Of a stretch of DNA of 64,000 nt, positions 1 through 8,670 are shown piece after piece; within the stretch, counting starts at the first letter, position 1; each line of letters opens with the position of its first letter. This DNA is from Shewanella sp. UCD-KL12. GTDB taxonomy: Bacteria; Pseudomonadota; Gammaproteobacteria; Enterobacterales; Shewanellaceae. Made by a program: the position numbers and the translations under genes. Where the stretch lies: assembly GCF_001957125.1 (NCBI RefSeq), contig NZ_MPHJ01000017.1, positions 1-64,000 of the forward strand. Reading direction: 5' to 3'. Below the pieces are notes generated by a model. It worked only from the letters and a program-made list of their open reading frames with translations, did no database searches and was not told the DNA's origin.

Positions 1-288
1 CTAGGGATCGTCGCCTAGGTAAGCCATTACCTTACCTACTAGCTAATCCCACCTAGACTCATCTAATCGCGAAAGGCCCGAAGGTCCCCTCCTTTCCCCC
101 GTAGGGCGTATGCGGTATTAGCAGTCGTTTCCAACTGTTATCCCCCACGACTAGGCAGATATCTAGGCATTACTCACCCGTCCGCCGCTCGACAGCAAAG
201 GTGCAAGCACCTTTCTGTTTCCGCTCGACTTGCATGTGTTAGGCCTGCCGCCAGCGTTCAATCTGAGCCATGATCAAACTCTTCAATT
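1..288 (-). rRNA. rrs: 16S ribosomal RNA, 5' part only
   Basis: The reverse strand reads AATTGAAGAGTTTGATCATG followed by the universal start region of bacterial 16S rRNA (GGCTCAGATTGAACGCTGGCGG region at about 253-270). Only the first 288 bases or so are in the window; the rest lies to the left. The 5' end is placed by analogy with the E. coli mature end and may be off by one or two bases. The gene is transcribed leftward from promoters at 588-615 and 748-775. Confidence 0.97.
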
Positions 289-476
289 AAAGTTTTTTGT
301 TCTCACCCGATTAAGGATGAAGAACGGCTCAATGAATTATACTGTTTATATAAGTGACTCGAACTAAGTTCGAATCTATGAACATTCATTCATTGAGTAA
401 ATTTTTGATTGCTTCCTAAGAAGCAATTTCGAATAACTCAATACCTGTGAATGTCCACACAGATTTCTTGTTTCGT

Positions 477-490
477 ATTGTTAAAGAGCT
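477..490 (-). promoter_or_regulatory. rrn boxA antitermination element
   Basis: The reverse strand reads AGCTCTTTAACAAT, close to the boxA core TGCTCTTTAACA bound by NusB/NusE in rRNA leaders. It lies about 190 bases upstream of 16S, downstream of both promoters, as expected. Confidence 0.8.
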
Positions 491-587
491 TGGTGCTAAG
501 TAGCACCGCCGTTGACGCTAGGTCGAAGGCTTATTCACTCAATTAAGAGCTACTTGCCAAGGCTATTCGTCTTGGCTAGGGAGGCGT

Positions 588-615
588 ATTCTACACTTCC
601 CGTTGTTGGCGTCAA
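588..615 (-). promoter_or_regulatory. rrn proximal promoter
   Basis: On the reverse strand TTGACG (610-615) and TAGAAT (588-593) are separated by 16 bases and followed by the discriminator ACGCCTCCC. A GC-rich discriminator is the known mark of stringent, ppGpp-sensitive rRNA promoters. Confidence 0.75.
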
Positions 616-747
616 GTGCTTTTTAAAACTTAATTTCAAACGTTTAAAACGAAGAAACTAATTTAGCGCTCTTGCAGCCCTGACTAGCTACTTATCTTAG
701 TTAGCTTATCGCTTAAGAAGACTGGTTTGCCGTGTCAGTGGGAGCGC

Positions 748-775
748 ATTATAGGGATGTCAGCCGCTATAGCAA
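748..775 (-). promoter_or_regulatory. rrn distal promoter with UP-like element
   Basis: On the reverse strand TTGCTA (770-775) and a perfect TATAAT (748-753) are separated by 16 bases, followed by the discriminator GCGCTCCC. Immediately upstream, at about 779-809, is an A/T-rich tract with runs of A and T that resembles an UP element. Confidence 0.75.
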
Positions 776-1233
776 GGGCTTTTTTGATAAAAATCGATGT
801 TTTTTAGCCGCTAGCATTTAAGCACATATTACTCACTAGTTACCCCCAAAGTTACCCACAAACAACGAGGGTTTGTACATTTAACACTCTATTCCAAGTC
901 TCATTAGTTAGGCCTTTTATCAAACTGGCTAACGCTAGTGCTCCTATATTCAAACTTCTATACATCTATGCCTCTAAACCTAGTAGATTTTTATTCGCTT
1001 TCCTAACCAATTGCTTCACCTGGAGATAGGGGATCAATTCAAAACCAGATAAATAGGCGTGTATATCAGCAATGACCAGCGATATTCCTTGATAGTGATA
1101 AATATTCCACTTCATATTTATGAAGGAATACTCAAGAATAGTGCTATTGCCGGCAAGCAAAACCACCAATACAAACGCTTAATCTTCACTATCAGTTTGT
1201 ATTTATATTTGTAGCACTCATAAGGATTAGAAC

Positions 1234-1950
1234 ATGACGTTAGGACAACAGTTAAAGCAGTTCAGAACAGATAGAGGTTTTAGCCAACCAGAACTTGCAG
1301 AGCTAGCCGGCATTGAGCAATCATACTTGTCTAAACTTGAAAACGACAAGTCCGTCCCATCTAACGACACCTTTCGCGCACTATTAAGTGCGCTAACTAT
1401 AACTGTCGAGCAATTTATTCACTCATTTGATCTTGTGAGAGATAGAAAGCAGCTCATTCAAATCCCTGACATCGAGCTTAAGCTTTCTCAAAAGGAGCGA
1501 AGAGCACTAAAGGATGTTAGGCGCTACCTATATATGGCAAGTACTCTGATTATTCTGGGAGTAACACTTTTTTATACAGGTTTTGGTAAACAGTTATTCA
1601 ATGAGTCTCGCTATCAATACATATCACCAGGCATTATTCTAGCGGGTGAGCCTAATGATATCTTCCACTCTTGGCATAGCCTTATCAATACTAACACTAG
1701 CCAAGGTAGAGCAGCTATAAATGCGACTCGAGTAGAGATCGCCAAACGTAAGTATGAAGTGATCAAACTAAGCCAAGAAAACCGAGGGCAATTATTTGTC
1801 GAAAACTCTGATATGGGTAAAAGACAATTCCGCCTAGATAAAGTCGAACAAATACCGAGAGCTATCAACGCTTGGTTACAGATATTTGGTGTTTTACTGT
1901 TTTGCGGGGGGATTATGGGCTTTGTATTAGAGAAGCGTCTCAATAATTAA
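1234..1950 (+). CDS. Membrane-anchored XRE-family regulator
   Basis: Predicted DNA-binding protein of 238 residues. Residues about 4-60 form a Cro/C1-type helix-turn-helix (SQPELAELAGIEQSYLSKLE). A hydrophobic segment follows at about 98-117 and another at about 213-232, with roughly 95 polar residues between them, so the protein probably has a cytoplasmic DNA-binding head, a periplasmic loop and a short cytoplasmic tail. AAGGA lies 8 bases before the ATG. It stands alone between the rRNA operon and yheV. Its targets cannot be read from the sequence; a membrane-linked HTH suggests sensing of an envelope or external signal, which is inference. Confidence 0.85.
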   Translation: MTLGQQLKQFRTDRGFSQPELAELAGIEQSYLSKLENDKSVPSNDTFRALLSALTITVEQFIHSFDLVRDRKQLIQIPDIELKLSQKERRALKDVRRYLYMASTLIILGVTLFYTGFGKQLFNESRYQYISPGIILAGEPNDIFHSWHSLINTNTSQGRAAINATRVEIAKRKYEVIKLSQENRGQLFVENSDMGKRQFRLDKVEQIPRAINAWLQIFGVLLFCGGIMGFVLEKRLNN

Positions 1951-1963
1951 AATATTGGCAAAC

Positions 1964-2014
1964 TCATTTTGGCTGAAGCAGGGGCTGTCACATTACAGGC
2001 TACAGCCAAAATGA
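1964..2014. terminator. Inverted repeat between convergent genes
   Basis: A perfect 12-base inverted repeat, TCATTTTGGCTG (1964-1975) and CAGCCAAAATGA (2003-2014), encloses a 27-base loop between two convergent genes. There is no strong U tract, so a bidirectional terminator is likely but not certain. Confidence 0.45.
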
Positions 2015-2048
2015 TTGAGATGAGACCAGAATGTTTAACTAGGTAAGC

Positions 2049-2249
2049 TTAGGGTTTAAAGACGCCAATCACATCCCCAGTCGCTTTTTCCGCTACTTTA
2101 TCTTCAGTTTGCTGTTCTCGATAATCGCATTCAACGCACTCAACAGTTTCAATACCTTGCTCTTTAAATAGCACAATACTGTCGCTTGCTTTACATTTAG
2201 GGCACTTAGCTCCTGCAACAAAACGTTTTTTTAGCCTAACTTCAGTCAC
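2049..2249 (-). CDS. yheV: YheV-family zinc-ribbon protein
   Basis: Small protein with the YheV signature: KKRFVAGAKCPKCKASDS near the start, a second CVEC pair, and the ending GDVIGVFKP. The two CxxC pairs should bind one zinc ion; the biochemical function of the family is not known to me. I place the start at a GTG at 2249, which gives 66 residues, the length of the E. coli protein. The open frame continues upstream to an ATG at 2366, but the extra 39 residues do not resemble the family and would run into the upstream region of divergent yheS. The pairing with yheS matches E. coli. Confidence 0.85.
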   Translation of the reverse strand: MTEVRLKKRFVAGAKCPKCKASDSIVLFKEQGIETVECVECDYREQQTEDKVAEKATGDVIGVFKP

Positions 2250-2430
2250 TTTACTCAACCTACTGTCTATCAAACTTATGAAGGGGATACTTTCAATTTC
2301 AACTATTTTGCCACAATCTAATTCAATTAACCTCATAATCACGGAATATGACTTTGTTTCTAGCACTGTGGTTCAATTCTGAGATATCATCTGTCGCAAT
2401 ATTACCCAGAACATCATCAGACCGTAATTC

Positions 2431-4341
2431 ATGATATCCATCTCACAAGCTCAACTGATCCGCGGCACTAAAACGCTTCTGGATGAAACCTCTTTAACTA
2501 TTTACCCTGGGCATAAGGTTGGCTTAGTCGGTGCAAATGGCACAGGAAAGTCTTCTTTACTAGCACTCATACTCGGAAAAATCAGCCTAGATAAGGGAGA
2601 TATCTCTCTACCTAGTGGTTGGCAAATTGCTACCGTAGCACAGGAGACTCCTGCACTTGATGTCTCTGCACTAGATTATGTTATTGATGGCGATTTTGAG
2701 TTTCGTGAACTAGAAGCACAATTAAACCAAGCTCAGCTTGATGATAATGGTAACGAGATAGCTCACCTTCATGGAAAAATTGATGCTATTGGTGGCTACG
2801 CTATCCGTGCAAGAGCTGGTAGCCTGCTAGCAGGACTCGGATTCAGTGAACCAGAGCAAAGTAACCCTGTTAAGAGTTTTTCTGGTGGCTGGCGTATGCG
2901 CCTTAACTTAGCTCAAGCTCTTTTATGCCGCTCTGATCTGCTGCTTCTTGATGAACCTACTAACCACCTTGATTTAGATACTATGTACTGGCTCGAAGGC
3001 TGGATAAAAGCGTATCAAGGTACCTTGATATTAATCAGCCACGACAGGGATTTTATCGATGGAATCGTCGATGAAATTGTCCATGTTGAACACCATAAGC
3101 TTAACTATTATAAAGGTAACTACACGGCTTTTGAGCGTATTCGAGCTGAACGTATGGCTCAGCAGCAGGTAGCTTTTGAACGTCAACAAAAAGAACGAGC
3201 TCATATGCAGTCTTTTGTTGACCGGTTTCGTTACAAAGCCAGTAAAGCAAAACAGGCACAGAGTCGCTTGAAAGCGTTAGAAAGAATGACTGAGCTTCTT
3301 CCTTCTCAAGCCGATAGTCCCTTTCATATGGCGTTTCGCGATCCAGAAAGCTTACCGAACCCATTGGTCACTATGGAGCAGGTATCTGTTGGTTATGGTG
3401 ACAAAGAAATTTTAAAGAGTGTGCACCTGAATTTAGTACCAGGTGCTCGCATAGGTCTGCTTGGTCGTAACGGTGCAGGTAAATCAACACTCATTAAGTT
3501 GCTATCCGAAGAGCTTAAGCCTATGAAGGGCAAGTATGAGACTAACCCAGGTCTAAATATTGGTTACTTTGCTCAACATCAATTAGAAAGCTTACGTTTA
3601 GATGATTCTCCTCTACAGCATTTGACTCGCTTAGCGCCTACCCACCGTGAGCAGGAGTTAAGAAACTTTTTAGGGGGGTATGGCTTCAATGGCGATATGG
3701 TACTTTCCCCAGTCCGTCCATTCTCTGGTGGTGAGAAAGCACGTTTGGTTCTGGCATTACTCGTATGGCAAAGACCTAACTTGCTACTTTTAGATGAACC
3801 AACCAACCACCTCGATTTAGAGATGCGACATGCCCTAACCATGGCACTACAGACATTTGAAGGCGCTATGATTATCGTCTCTCACGATCGTCACTTATTA
3901 AGACTTAGCTGTAGCGATTACTACCTAGTAGACCAAGGTAAAGTTGTCAGCTTTAATGGCGATCTTGACGATTACCACCAATGGCTACTCGATGCCGCAA
4001 AAGCCGCTAATAAAGTAGAAGCCAGCACAGAGGTGAAACCAGCTCAAGATAAGAAGCTGCAGAAGCGCCTTGAAGCCGAACTTCGACAGAAACTATCGCC
4101 CCTGCGTAAAGTTCAGCTAAAACTTGAAAAGGCTCAACAACAGGCCAATGACCGTTTAAGTGAGCTCGAGACGATGCTTGCAGATATGAGCTTGTACGAT
4201 GAAGAAAACAAAGCTAAGTTAACTCAAGTTCTTACTGAGCGAACAGCACTGACTCAAGCACTAGAAGAGAGTGAAATGGAGTGGCTAGAAGTACAAGAAA
4301 GTATCGAAGAAATTGAACTTCAAGTACGTTCTGAACTCTAG
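2431..4341 (+). CDS. yheS: ABC-F ATPase YheS
   Basis: Cytoplasmic ABC-F protein of 636 residues with two ATPase domains and no membrane segments, so it is not a transporter. Domain 1 has Walker A GANGTGKS (34-41), signature SGGWR (151-155) and Walker B LLLLDEPTNHLD (about 170-181). Domain 2 has GRNGAGKS (about 345-352), SGGEK (about 432) and a second LLLLDEPTNHLD. A charged linker lies between them (about 235-300), and a coiled-coil C-terminal extension rich in Lys, Glu and Gln covers about 530-636. ABC-F proteins act at the ribosome tRNA exit site to relieve stalls; this is family knowledge. Position beside yheV is conserved with E. coli. Confidence 0.95.
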   Translation: MISISQAQLIRGTKTLLDETSLTIYPGHKVGLVGANGTGKSSLLALILGKISLDKGDISLPSGWQIATVAQETPALDVSALDYVIDGDFEFRELEAQLNQAQLDDNGNEIAHLHGKIDAIGGYAIRARAGSLLAGLGFSEPEQSNPVKSFSGGWRMRLNLAQALLCRSDLLLLDEPTNHLDLDTMYWLEGWIKAYQGTLILISHDRDFIDGIVDEIVHVEHHKLNYYKGNYTAFERIRAERMAQQQVAFERQQKERAHMQSFVDRFRYKASKAKQAQSRLKALERMTELLPSQADSPFHMAFRDPESLPNPLVTMEQVSVGYGDKEILKSVHLNLVPGARIGLLGRNGAGKSTLIKLLSEELKPMKGKYETNPGLNIGYFAQHQLESLRLDDSPLQHLTRLAPTHREQELRNFLGGYGFNGDMVLSPVRPFSGGEKARLVLALLVWQRPNLLLLDEPTNHLDLEMRHALTMALQTFEGAMIIVSHDRHLLRLSCSDYYLVDQGKVVSFNGDLDDYHQWLLDAAKAANKVEASTEVKPAQDKKLQKRLEAELRQKLSPLRKVQLKLEKAQQQANDRLSELETMLADMSLYDEENKAKLTQVLTERTALTQALEESEMEWLEVQESIEEIELQVRSEL

Positions 4342-4412
4342 ATAGATAACCCAAATAATAGAGAGTGGACTAGTTAACTAATTGCTAGCTAGGTTATATC
4401 CAAGGAAGTGAC

Positions 4413-4850
4413 ATGACATTTGTGAATCATTTTGATATTTCATTGTGGCAAGCATGCGATGACTATTATCTGCAACAACAAGCACTTTGCTTGTCATTAC
4501 AAGATGAACACCAGCTCAATGTAAACTTACTACTCCTTTCAATCTGGCTTGATAGACAGGATTACCTATTAAGCCTGAAAGACTGGACACAACTCCATCA
4601 AGAGACAATGCACTGGGAGGAGCGTGTTTTACTCCCATATAGAAAGCTGCGTAAGCTGAGTAAAAATAGCTTAGTCGCCGAAGAGTATCAGCAAATGCTT
4701 GATGTCGAGTTAATGTTAGAGAGAAAGTCTCAAGGTAGGATCTTGCATAAACTTAAGCAGCTACTTCATAGTGGAGAATCATCAAATTTGGCCATTTATC
4801 TGAGTTTATTTAACTTGAACAAGGCAGATTTCCCCTCACTTGAAAGCTAG
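4413..4850 (+). CDS. TIGR02444/DUF2390 family protein
   Basis: Protein of 145 residues, predicted mainly helical and soluble, with the family pattern of an N-terminal FDISLWQACDDYY segment, the segment LNVNLLLLSIWL, and a middle VLLPYRKLRK segment. No catalytic motif is visible and the function is unknown. Genes of this family commonly follow the yheS-type ABC-F gene in marine gammaproteobacteria and pseudomonads, as here, 71 bases downstream and on the same strand. This suggests a link to ribosome or nucleotide-dependent processes, but that is inference only. AAGGAAG lies ahead of the ATG. Confidence 0.8.
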   Translation: MTFVNHFDISLWQACDDYYLQQQALCLSLQDEHQLNVNLLLLSIWLDRQDYLLSLKDWTQLHQETMHWEERVLLPYRKLRKLSKNSLVAEEYQQMLDVELMLERKSQGRILHKLKQLLHSGESSNLAIYLSLFNLNKADFPSLES

Positions 4851-4856
4851 CTCATA

Positions 4857-4890
4857 ACGGCGGGTTTAAAACGCTAAACCCGCTCTTATC
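4857..4890. terminator. Hairpin between convergent genes
   Basis: GCGGGTTT (4860-4867) and AAACCCGC (4876-4883) form an 8-base-pair stem with an 8-base loop, followed by CTCTTATC. It lies between the TIGR02444 gene and the convergent GMC oxidoreductase gene. The U tract is poor. Confidence 0.5.
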
Positions 4891-4935
4891 ATTTACCTCT
4901 ACTGTGCCAGTATCGAAACCGCTCAACATTAGCGT

Positions 4936-6522
4936 TTAAGATGTTAACCTCTGCGCCAGCAAGGTTGCATTTCTAGCCGTCATACCATAAATAGACAACT
5001 GGGGATTAGCCCCTAAACTAGTTGGAAAAACTGAACCATCCATAACCGATAAGTTTTCATAATAGTGCGAACTACCTTCACTATTGACCATAGAGAGCTT
5101 GAGATCTTCACCAAGTGGACACCCTCCCATGACATGAGCTGATGCCACGACTGTTTTTAACGGCCCCAGATCTAATTGGCTTATTGCACTTTTTGCCGCT
5201 TGCCAACTATTGAGGTAATCAGCACCTTCAGTAATAGGCAAAACTTGTTTAGCCCCGGCGGCAAATTGTAACTCAGCCATACTCAAAAAAGACCGTCTAG
5301 CGGCATCCCAAAAAGTTTTTGTAAGCGGGTAATCTAGAACAAAACCGTTATCAGTAAGTTGAACCTCTCCCCCCTGACTTTGATCATGATAACCATCGCG
5401 AACTAGCGCTATGGTTACCTGAAGTTGGTTAAACTGCTCCATTAAGGCTGCGTGACTCTTACCATAGCCTAAAGTTTTTGAAGCTATCAAAATAGGGTGA
5501 ACCGGAGGAACCTCTAGTTTATAACCTAGCTCGCCTCCCGCACCTTGTTTCCAGACAAATTCATCAGAATATATCGATTGCGGTGCACCACTATGCCCAT
5601 TAATTGGATCGCTAAAAATAGCACCACTCAGTAGTGTTGGATGTAAAAAGGTACGCTTACCCAATAGTTGGTTAGGATCGGTCGCTTTAGATCGCATTAA
5701 AATAGTCGGCGTATGTATTGCCCCAGCAGCTAAAATATAGTGCTTAGCCTTAAAAACTAATTGTACAGATGTCGGTTGAAGCTGCTCATTCAGAGCCAGG
5801 GCTTTCACAGCTGTGATTTTGTCATTGTGGTGTTCAAGCATACTCACCTTTGCTCTACTGACTAATATCGCACCTTTATCTAATGCTGCAGGTATGGTGG
5901 TCACTAACATAGATTGCTTGGCATTAACTGGACAGCCCATTCCGCAGTAACCAGTATTCCAGCAGCCTTTCACGTTTCTCTTAATGACTGTATGTTCCCA
6001 GCCTAACTTTTCGCAGCCTTGCTGCAATGCTTGGTTGTTTCGATTCGGCTGGTATTCCCATTTAGAGATATTTAACCTTTGCTCCATCTTCTCAAACCAT
6101 GGATCAAGCGCGTCTCTGGATAAGCCATTTACAGCTTTCTCTTTGGCCCAAAAATCTAAGGCCGCTTTGGGCGTCCTAATTGAAGTTGTCCAATTAACCG
6201 TTGTAGAACCACCTACAGCCCTCCCTTGGAAAATACCAATCGCTTTATCTTTGGTTTTCATTGCAGCAGCTTGTTGATACAAGTTTGGATAAGCACGGCG
6301 CTCTTCCATATTGAAGCTTTCGGATGATTTAAGGGGGCCACCTTCTATAATAATCACTGACAAACCAGCATCGGTTAGAATTTCAGCCGCTACTCCGCCA
6401 CCAGCACCACTACCAACAATAACAACATCAGCTTCTAACGACTGATCTTGGCTTAGGCTGCTAGCATCTATATGTTTCCAGCCAGAGGACAAACCTTCTT
6501 TGATAGGATCTTGTATTGCCAC
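4936..6522 (-). CDS. GMC-family FAD oxidoreductase
   Basis: Flavoprotein of 528 residues. An FAD-binding Rossmann motif VVIVGSGAGGGVAAEIL starts at about residue 33, followed by GRAVGGSTTVNW, typical of the glucose-methanol-choline family. A cysteine cluster (CWNTGYCGMGC) lies at about 187-197. The C-terminal GMC domain has the conserved segments HVMGGCPLG and DGSVFPTSLGANPQ. The substrate cannot be read from the sequence; an alcohol or sugar alcohol is likely. The gene has no export signal of its own, but the Tat-signal protein encoded 87 bases upstream is a probable partner, as in periplasmic gluconate- and sorbitol-type dehydrogenases where a small Tat subunit carries the flavoprotein across. 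The pair sits between yheS and yheT, which are neighbours in E. coli. Confidence 0.88.
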   Translation of the reverse strand: MAIQDPIKEGLSSGWKHIDASSLSQDQSLEADVVIVGSGAGGGVAAEILTDAGLSVIIIEGGPLKSSESFNMEERRAYPNLYQQAAAMKTKDKAIGIFQGRAVGGSTTVNWTTSIRTPKAALDFWAKEKAVNGLSRDALDPWFEKMEQRLNISKWEYQPNRNNQALQQGCEKLGWEHTVIKRNVKGCWNTGYCGMGCPVNAKQSMLVTTIPAALDKGAILVSRAKVSMLEHHNDKITAVKALALNEQLQPTSVQLVFKAKHYILAAGAIHTPTILMRSKATDPNQLLGKRTFLHPTLLSGAIFSDPINGHSGAPQSIYSDEFVWKQGAGGELGYKLEVPPVHPILIASKTLGYGKSHAALMEQFNQLQVTIALVRDGYHDQSQGGEVQLTDNGFVLDYPLTKTFWDAARRSFLSMAELQFAAGAKQVLPITEGADYLNSWQAAKSAISQLDLGPLKTVVASAHVMGGCPLGEDLKLSMVNSEGSSHYYENLSVMDGSVFPTSLGANPQLSIYGMTARNATLLAQRLTS

Positions 6523-6609
6523 TGAATTACTCCGCTCACACTATTATTGTTGTTATCAATTGCTCAATATCGAAAGGCTCTTTGTCGCCATATGTATTTG
6601 CAACATAAT

Positions 6610-7119
6610 TTATGATGCTAGAAATGTCGGTTTGGCATAATTCAAGCGACTCCAGTGCTCAGGGCTGGAGTAATAGCTCGCAAGAACCAACTCACGCAGC
6701 CCTTGATAAGCTGTGACCATCAGCTCCAAAAAGCTATTTCTCCAATACTCAAGCATATCAATCAGCTCACCCGGCTTACGCATCATTAACGGAGTCATGC
6801 TCCCCGTTAACACAAGTAGCCCGAGTCTATTTTCAAGCATGCTTAATAACTGCTCCAGCTCTGCTTGCCCATCTTCAGGTAATAGCAAAATAGTATGAGC
6901 AATTGCATCTAAGGTACGGTTTTGTGCTTCAATACGGAGTTTCTCAACCTCAGGCAATGCCCCATCTAGAAAAACGGGCAGTAAGACGCTAAACAGTAAC
7001 CGATGCTCACTGTCTAGGGCCTTGTTGACCTTAATATGATCGGCTTCATATAGATTTACACCGAGTGCCAATGCAGCCGAACCGACTAGGGCAGTGGTTA
7101 AAAAAGTACGTCGCTCCAT
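6610..7119 (-). CDS. Tat-signal small subunit partner of GMC oxidoreductase
   Basis: Protein of 169 residues starting MERRTFLTTALVGSAALALG, a twin-arginine signal (RRTFLT) with a hydrophobic stretch. The rest is helical with no cysteines for metal or heme and resembles the gluconate 2-dehydrogenase subunit 3 type in size and context. It is encoded directly upstream of the flavoprotein in the same direction, so the two probably form one operon and one complex. The role of the subunit in Tat export of the flavoprotein is inference from related dehydrogenases. Confidence 0.72.
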   Translation of the reverse strand: MERRTFLTTALVGSAALALGVNLYEADHIKVNKALDSEHRLLFSVLLPVFLDGALPEVEKLRIEAQNRTLDAIAHTILLLPEDGQAELEQLLSMLENRLGLLVLTGSMTPLMMRKPGELIDMLEYWRNSFLELMVTAYQGLRELVLASYYSSPEHWSRLNYAKPTFLAS

Positions 7120-7298
7120 GATATCCCTTCATAATATTTTTTATATAGGATACAGACCCACACCATTCAGCTAAGTCATTGCACCAGGGCATTACAGCAA
7201 ACTAAATTGAGAAGATTAATGTCAATTACAGGTATGCTAGAATACAAACTTAGTATTAATTAAACACACGTTTTAATTTTCAGCAATAGCCAATTTAT

Positions 7299-8261
7299 AT
7301 GATGAGAAACTTTTCTCCCCCTTGGTGGGCTAGAAACCCCCACATTCAAACGATATTACCTGTGCTTACAAAGGTGGACAGACCAGTATTGTCTCGACAA
7401 CGCTTAGAGCTTAGCGACGGCGATTTCATTGATCTAGATTGGCTAGGCAAGCCTAAAAAATCTGCACCTATTATTGTCATAATTCATGGTTTAGAGGGGA
7501 GCTCAGAGTCTCATTACGTGCGTAGACTTCTGGCCGATTGTTCAGCGCAATCGCTATGCGCTGTTGTACATCACCATAGAAGTTGTTCTGGTGAAAGTAA
7601 CCGTAAAGCACGCAGCTATCACAGCGGTGATACACAAGATTTGCAAGAGCACCTAACTTGGATTAAAAGCCATTATCCTGATTCGCCACTTTTTGCCGTG
7701 GGCTATAGCTTAGGTGGAAATGTGTTAACTAAATACTTAGGTGAATATGCAGATCAAAGCTTAATAGAAAAAGCCGTCGTGGTATCCGCCCCACTCGCTT
7801 TGTCGGCATGTGCTAAGCGCCTAGAAAAAGGCTTCTCTAAGGTTTATCAAAGTTACTTAATCAAACAGCTGCAACAGAAAGTAAAAAACAAGGTCAATAA
7901 CCCACTATTAGCAGATCAAATACCGGTGTCATTATCTGAAATACCTCAATTGCGTACCTTTTATGAATTCGACCACCGGATTACTGCCCCTTTACACGGG
8001 TTTAATGGTGCAGATGATTACTACTACAGAGCCAGTGGCATGCGCTTCTTACAGGATATTCATCGTCCAACTCTGGTGATCCATGCTGCTGACGATCCAT
8101 TTATGAATGAAGATGTCATTCCGAATATAAACCAGTGCGCCAGCAAAGTGACCTATGAGCTGCATAACAAGGGAGGACATGTTGGCTTTATTGATGGTGG
8201 TACCCCTTTTAAACCTAGATATTACCTAGAGCAGCGGATACTTAATTTTTTAACATCTTAA
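7299..8261 (+). CDS. yheT: Alpha/beta hydrolase YheT
   Basis: Hydrolase of 320 residues of the YheT/UPF0017 family, starting with the characteristic segment FSPPWWARNPHIQTI. The nucleophile elbow is GYSLGG (about 141-146), the acid is probably in HAADDPFM, and the histidine in GGHVGF. The oxyanion region is HGLEGSS. Family members act on ester substrates; the physiological substrate is not known. The first codon could be either of two adjacent ATGs (7299 or 7302). It is followed 19 bases later by yheU, as in E. coli. Confidence 0.92.
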   Translation: MMRNFSPPWWARNPHIQTILPVLTKVDRPVLSRQRLELSDGDFIDLDWLGKPKKSAPIIVIIHGLEGSSESHYVRRLLADCSAQSLCAVVHHHRSCSGESNRKARSYHSGDTQDLQEHLTWIKSHYPDSPLFAVGYSLGGNVLTKYLGEYADQSLIEKAVVVSAPLALSACAKRLEKGFSKVYQSYLIKQLQQKVKNKVNNPLLADQIPVSLSEIPQLRTFYEFDHRITAPLHGFNGADDYYYRASGMRFLQDIHRPTLVIHAADDPFMNEDVIPNINQCASKVTYELHNKGGHVGFIDGGTPFKPRYYLEQRILNFLTS

Positions 8262-8280
8262 CCTATAAAGAGAATTCAAG

Positions 8281-8517
8281 ATGCTTGTCCCCTATGACTC
8301 ATTAATACAGCTACCTAAGACAACGGTTGATAATTTAATTAAGGAATACCTTCTCACTCAAGTTGAAGATGGTGGCTTTTCTGATACTGATGATATGGCA
8401 CTCATCTCCGCCACCAATCAATGTAAAGACCGACTAAAACAAGGGCTGCTAATCGTCGAATATAGTGAAGATGATGAATCTATAGCCATCAGACAGGCTG
8501 AGCATATTAAGCGATAA
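8281..8517 (+). CDS. yheU: YheU/UPF0270 family protein
   Basis: Acidic protein of 78 residues with the conserved beginning MLVPYDSLIQLPKTTVDNLI. It has no visible catalytic motif or export signal, and the family function is unknown. It lies 19 bases after yheT with its own AGAGAATTCA ribosome-binding region, and before prkB, reproducing the E. coli order yheT-yheU-prkB. Confidence 0.9.
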   Translation: MLVPYDSLIQLPKTTVDNLIKEYLLTQVEDGGFSDTDDMALISATNQCKDRLKQGLLIVEYSEDDESIAIRQAEHIKR

Positions 8518-8670
8518 AACAGTTTACCTCAGATAATGTAAATTTGACCTACTAGCTGTGATTACCGTATAACTAAGTGCTTACAAAAAAATAGCAATCA
8601 GCAGTTTTATTATCTTGGCTAAGGTCGATCTTTAAGGCCAGTAGATTCAAGTTCCATTTTAGGAAATGTC

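Larger units (their letters stand above)
289..810 (-). other. rRNA operon leader and promoter region
   Basis: This stretch upstream of 16S has no coding gene. It holds the 16S leader, a boxA antitermination element, a GCCAAG/CTTGGC hairpin at about 557-577 just after the proximal promoter, two sigma-70 promoters with GC-rich discriminators, and an A/T-rich UP-element-like tract at about 779-809. The arrangement (tandem promoters, boxA, long leader) is what is known for enterobacterial rrn operons. The 16S processing stem could not be defined because its 3' partner is outside the window. Confidence 0.8.

Noticed and set aside
966-1169. Minus-strand open frame of 67 codons between the rRNA promoters and the XRE gene
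   Set aside because: No convincing ribosome-binding site, no recognisable motif and no conserved context. It is probably chance.
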